Source of the DNA: Candidatus Bathyarchaeota archaeon | GTDB lineage: Archaea > Thermoproteota > Bathyarchaeia > 40CM-2-53-6 > RBG-13-38-9 | DNA length: 9,042 nucleotides | NCBI GenBank assembly: GCA_026015225.1 | Contig: JAOZGV010000102.1 | Location: 1-9,042, forward strand | Direction: 5' to 3' | Shown: positions 7,501 to 9,042 of the stretch, in pieces | How positions within the stretch are numbered: the first letter of the stretch is position 1 | Layout: each line of letters opens with the position of its first letter | Notes under the pieces: generated by a model | Told to the model about the DNA's origin: nothing | Database searches by the model: none | Seen by the model: the letters and a program-made list of their open reading frames with translations, nothing else | Translations under genes and position numbers: made by a program

Positions 7501-7834
7501 GACAAAAGGTACTGCTAACTTTTTGAAGAAAAATCGAGTTGAAAACGTCAGCATTCTAAAAAAAATTAGTGAAGGAAGTAACGAGATACTTCAAGAAATA
7601 TCTGGTGGGAAAATAGAGGCTGTAATCAATACCCAGACCCATCACTATAACGACAATAGAAGGAGTGATGGTTCTATAATTCGAAGAGCAGCTTCAGAAT
7701 TTTCAATTCCTGTTTTCACAAAAATAGAGACGGCTGAAGCATTTGTTGAGGCATTAAGTAAGGGAGGTTTTAAAATTTTAAATGCAAAAGCTCTTGATGA
7801 CTATTTCCCCAGGCATGTGCTCTCCTTGATTTAG
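4545..7834 (+). CDS. carB: Carbamoyl-phosphate synthase large subunit, interrupted by a 29-nt intron-like insert
   Basis: CarB joins bicarbonate, ammonia and two ATP into carbamoyl phosphate. Best reading: join 4545-4619 with 4649-7834, giving 1086 aa. Exon 1 encodes MPKIEEISKVLVIGSGGIVI plus GQAAE; exon 2 starts FDYSGSQALKALREE. As numbered after joining, the first ATP-grasp half runs to about 420 and carries E298, N300, R302 and R305, one off the E. coli ligands E299, N301, R303 and R306 (from memory). A helical oligomerisation region spans about 421-560. The second ATP-grasp half (about 561-940) has E844, N846, R848 and R851. The C-terminal MGS allosteric domain spans about 941-1086. GAGGG lies ten bases before the ATG. 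Without the join, the protein ends at TGA 4620. Several usually invariant residues differ (see findings). Nothing else interrupts 1061 downstream codons. Confidence 0.9.
4620..4648 (+). other. Putative tRNA-type (bulge-helix-bulge) intron in carB
   Basis: These 29 bases are absent from the CarB family and begin with an in-frame TGA. Folding across the junctions gives a 4-bp helix, GCGG (4614-4617) with CCGC (4643-4646). The 3-base bulge AAT (4618-4620) leads to an 8-bp helix, GAATGAAG (4621-4628) with CTTCATTC (4635-4642), closed by the loop GTATAA. A second AAT (4647-4649) follows CCGC. This is the central helix, both bulges and the intron helix of an archaeal BHB motif. Cutting each AAT as AA^T yields GAA|TTC, the exact Glu25-Phe26 join. 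The exon-side outer helix is weak: A4613-U4650, then mismatches; a distant GGCC..GC (4605-4612) with GC..GGCU (4659-4664) pairing is possible. Confidence 0.7.
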
Positions 7835-8544
7835 GAGAAAATTGGAAAGTCTTTGACACTTATTATTTTGGCATAGAAGAATTTGGAATCAGATGTATTA
7901 TTTACATACTCAGCCTTTTCACCAGACGATTTTGATGCATAGTACCTTATAAACGGATGCGAAGGTGGTTTATTTTGTCTTAAGTAGAAGAAGATCGGAA
8001 TTGCATCGGCCTCATAATAATGCTCAAAAGGTATGCAAATACCAATTATATGTGTTCCATCTCTTTTAAAGTGCCAGAGTGGGAAATTTGTATCTTCTCG
8101 CACAGAAATAGATAACAGAATTCTTATTAAAGAAAGTAAATTTTCAACTTCAACTAACATTGGTTTCTTGAGAACTGGATATTTACACTCGATGGACTCC
8201 CTAAAAGGCTTAGGAATCTTTTTAATATCTATAAACGATGCATAAACGTATCTAGGATCATCTGCACTCTCGGTAAATTGATACTCTTCTCCATTTGATG
8301 AATTGCTCTTATATGCAAGAAATGGTTTTTTTGAATTAGTCTCCCTAATAAATGATAATAATGGAATGTCGCCATCCCAATACATATAGGCGGTGAACAA
8401 AGCAAGAATTTTTTCACCTTTATTTGACATAGACCAAATTATTTGATGTGATTCTGAAAGTGCAAGTGCTAATCTTACAAAATTTTTTAAATCAAGGATT
8501 TCTACAGGTACTGGTGGTTTAATCTTCATTATTGTCACAGCCAT
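7831..8544 (-). CDS. Unknown archaeal protein made of two similar halves
   Basis: I do not recognise this 237-aa family. It has no signal peptide or clear membrane helix and is probably cytoplasmic. It contains an internal duplication of about 110 residues. Residues 13-114 (VEILDLKNFVRLALALSES, later PLLSFIRE, KKPFLAYKSNSSNGEEY, DDPRYVYASFIDIKKIPKPF) align with 131-236 (VEVENLLSLIRILLSIS, later PIFFYLRQ, SHPFIRYYASKSSGEKAEY, SDSKFFYAKIISVKDFPIF) at an offset of about 122. Each half is a helix followed by a beta-rich segment. The ATG at 8544 lies about 25 bases downstream of a TATA-like ATTTTTAT (8572-8565), fitting a leaderless mRNA; Met6 (8529) is the alternative start. The gene converges on carB, and the two stops overlap by four bases. 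Confidence 0.85.
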   Translation of the reverse strand: MAVTIMKIKPPVPVEILDLKNFVRLALALSESHQIIWSMSNKGEKILALFTAYMYWDGDIPLLSFIRETNSKKPFLAYKSNSSNGEEYQFTESADDPRYVYASFIDIKKIPKPFRESIECKYPVLKKPMLVEVENLLSLIRILLSISVREDTNFPLWHFKRDGTHIIGICIPFEHYYEADAIPIFFYLRQNKPPSHPFIRYYASKSSGEKAEYVNNTSDSKFFYAKIISVKDFPIFS

Positions 8545-8563
8545 TAATAGATTTAAGGCTAAA

Positions 8564-8575
8564 GATAAAAATTTA
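8564..8575 (-). promoter_or_regulatory. TATA-like promoter of the unknown duplicated-domain gene
   Basis: Read on the minus strand, TAAATTTTTATC has its centre about 25 bases before the ATG at 8544. This is the TATA-to-start distance, so the transcript should begin at or next to the start codon (leaderless). No Shine-Dalgarno is seen, which agrees. Confidence 0.45.
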
Positions 8576-8617
8576 CTTGTTATTAAGATAAATGCATAAT
8601 ATTCTTTGTCAGTATTC

Positions 8618-8626
8618 TATTAAATT
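8618..8626 (+). promoter_or_regulatory. TATA-like promoter of the RACo-like gene
   Basis: TATTAAATT (8618-8626, preceded by C) is centred about 24 bases before the ATG at 8646, which would also make that mRNA leaderless. Another AT-rich element, GCATAATAT at about 8594-8602, is an alternative with a leader of about 25 nt. The 101-base divergent spacer 8545-8645 contains nothing else recognisable. Confidence 0.35.
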
Positions 8627-8645
8627 CTATAATAAGTGAAATCTT

Positions 8646-9042
8646 ATGGCCAAGGTTGTTGTATTCCCGAACGGAGTTCGAATAAATGCTTCTGTAAAAG
8701 ATAATCTCTTGAATACACTAACCAAAGCCGGTATAGAAATTCAATCATTTTGTGGAGGAAATGGAACTTGTGGAAAATGCAAAGTCATTATAAGAAATGG
8801 AAAAAATGCTTTAACGGCTATATCACCTTCAGAAAGAAAAATAATATCCCCTAAAGAGTTAGGGGATAAATACAGATTAGCTTGTTGTTGTTTTATAAAA
8901 AAAGATGATGATATCGAAATCGAAATACCAGCCGAGAGTTTAATCGAATATCAAAAACTTTCAATAACAGGATTAGAACCATACGTTAAATTGGATCCCT
9001 TTATTCAAAAGAAATGTTTGAAACTTTCAAGAACGACATTAA
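8646..9042 (+). CDS. [2Fe-2S]-ASKHA protein (RACo-like, DUF4445 family), N-terminal part
   Basis: The gene runs off the window after 132 codons. Residues 1 to about 88 form a plant-type [2Fe-2S] ferredoxin domain with C36, C42 and C45 (CGGNGTCGKC) and the fourth ligand C80 in RLACCC; C81 and C82 are extra. A linker follows (EIEIPAESL, then GLEPYVKLDPFIQKKCLKL), typical of reductive activators of corrinoid proteins and related DUF4445 proteins. Their much larger C-terminal ASKHA ATPase domain would lie beyond 9042. Known role: ATP-dependent reduction of inactive Co(II) corrinoid to Co(I), as in Wood-Ljungdahl or methyltransferase systems. Many relatives lack a known partner, so the exact role is inference. 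It is divergent from the unknown two-domain gene. Confidence 0.87.
   Translation, partial: MAKVVVFPNGVRINASVKDNLLNTLTKAGIEIQSFCGGNGTCGKCKVIIRNGKNALTAISPSERKIISPKELGDKYRLACCCFIKKDDDIEIEIPAESLIEYQKLSITGLEPYVKLDPFIQKKCLKLSRTTL

Overview
This AT-rich window looks archaeal and probably comes from an uncultivated TACK-type lineage (Bathyarchaeia-like is a guess). The evidence is a ribosomal protein S25e gene (known from eukaryotes and crenarchaeal-type archaea, not typical Euryarchaeota), a tungsten AOR-family oxidoreductase, a free-standing AlaX editing protein, BRE/TATA-type promoters, oligo-T terminators, and one gene that appears to carry a tRNA-type (bulge-helix-bulge) intron.

Layout. Positions 1-177 hold the 5' part of an unknown minus-strand gene that starts with TTG and runs off the window. 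S25e follows on the minus strand (295-618). A compact divergent promoter region (619-732) separates S25e from an AOR-family oxidoreductase on the plus strand (start 733 or 754, end 2571) and contains a perfect 8-bp inverted repeat. An oligo-T stretch ends that unit. AlaX-M (2644-3354) is next, then the two-gene carbamoyl-phosphate synthetase operon: carA (about 3436-4545) and carB (4545-7834), overlapping by one base. An unknown protein with two similar halves (7831-8544, minus) meets carB tail to tail with a 4-base overlap. A divergent promoter region then leads to the start of a [2Fe-2S]-ASKHA (RACo-like, DUF4445) protein (8646 to the window end).

How the genes work together. CarA releases ammonia from glutamine, and CarB uses it with bicarbonate and two ATP to make carbamoyl phosphate for pyrimidine and arginine synthesis. 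S25e and AlaX serve translation. AOR and the RACo-like protein are redox or metal-cofactor enzymes typical of anaerobes and seem to be separate transcription units.

Main discovery candidate. The carB reading frame is broken by exactly 29 nt between Glu25 and Phe26, inside the strongly conserved GQAAEFDYSGSQ motif, with an immediate in-frame TGA. Removing 4620-4648 restores a gap-free 1086-aa CarB. The insert folds into an 8-bp hairpin on a 4-bp helix (GCGG/CCGC), with an AAT triplet at each junction. Cutting each AAT between its second and third base, as the archaeal tRNA splicing endonuclease does, gives exactly the required join. I read this as a very small BHB intron in a metabolic mRNA. 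Its exon-side outer helix is weak, and sequencing error, reinitiation and frameshifting remain alternatives. A second oddity is that carA has no ATG, GTG or TTG at its expected N-terminus; a CTG next to a Shine-Dalgarno-like GAAGGG is the best start.
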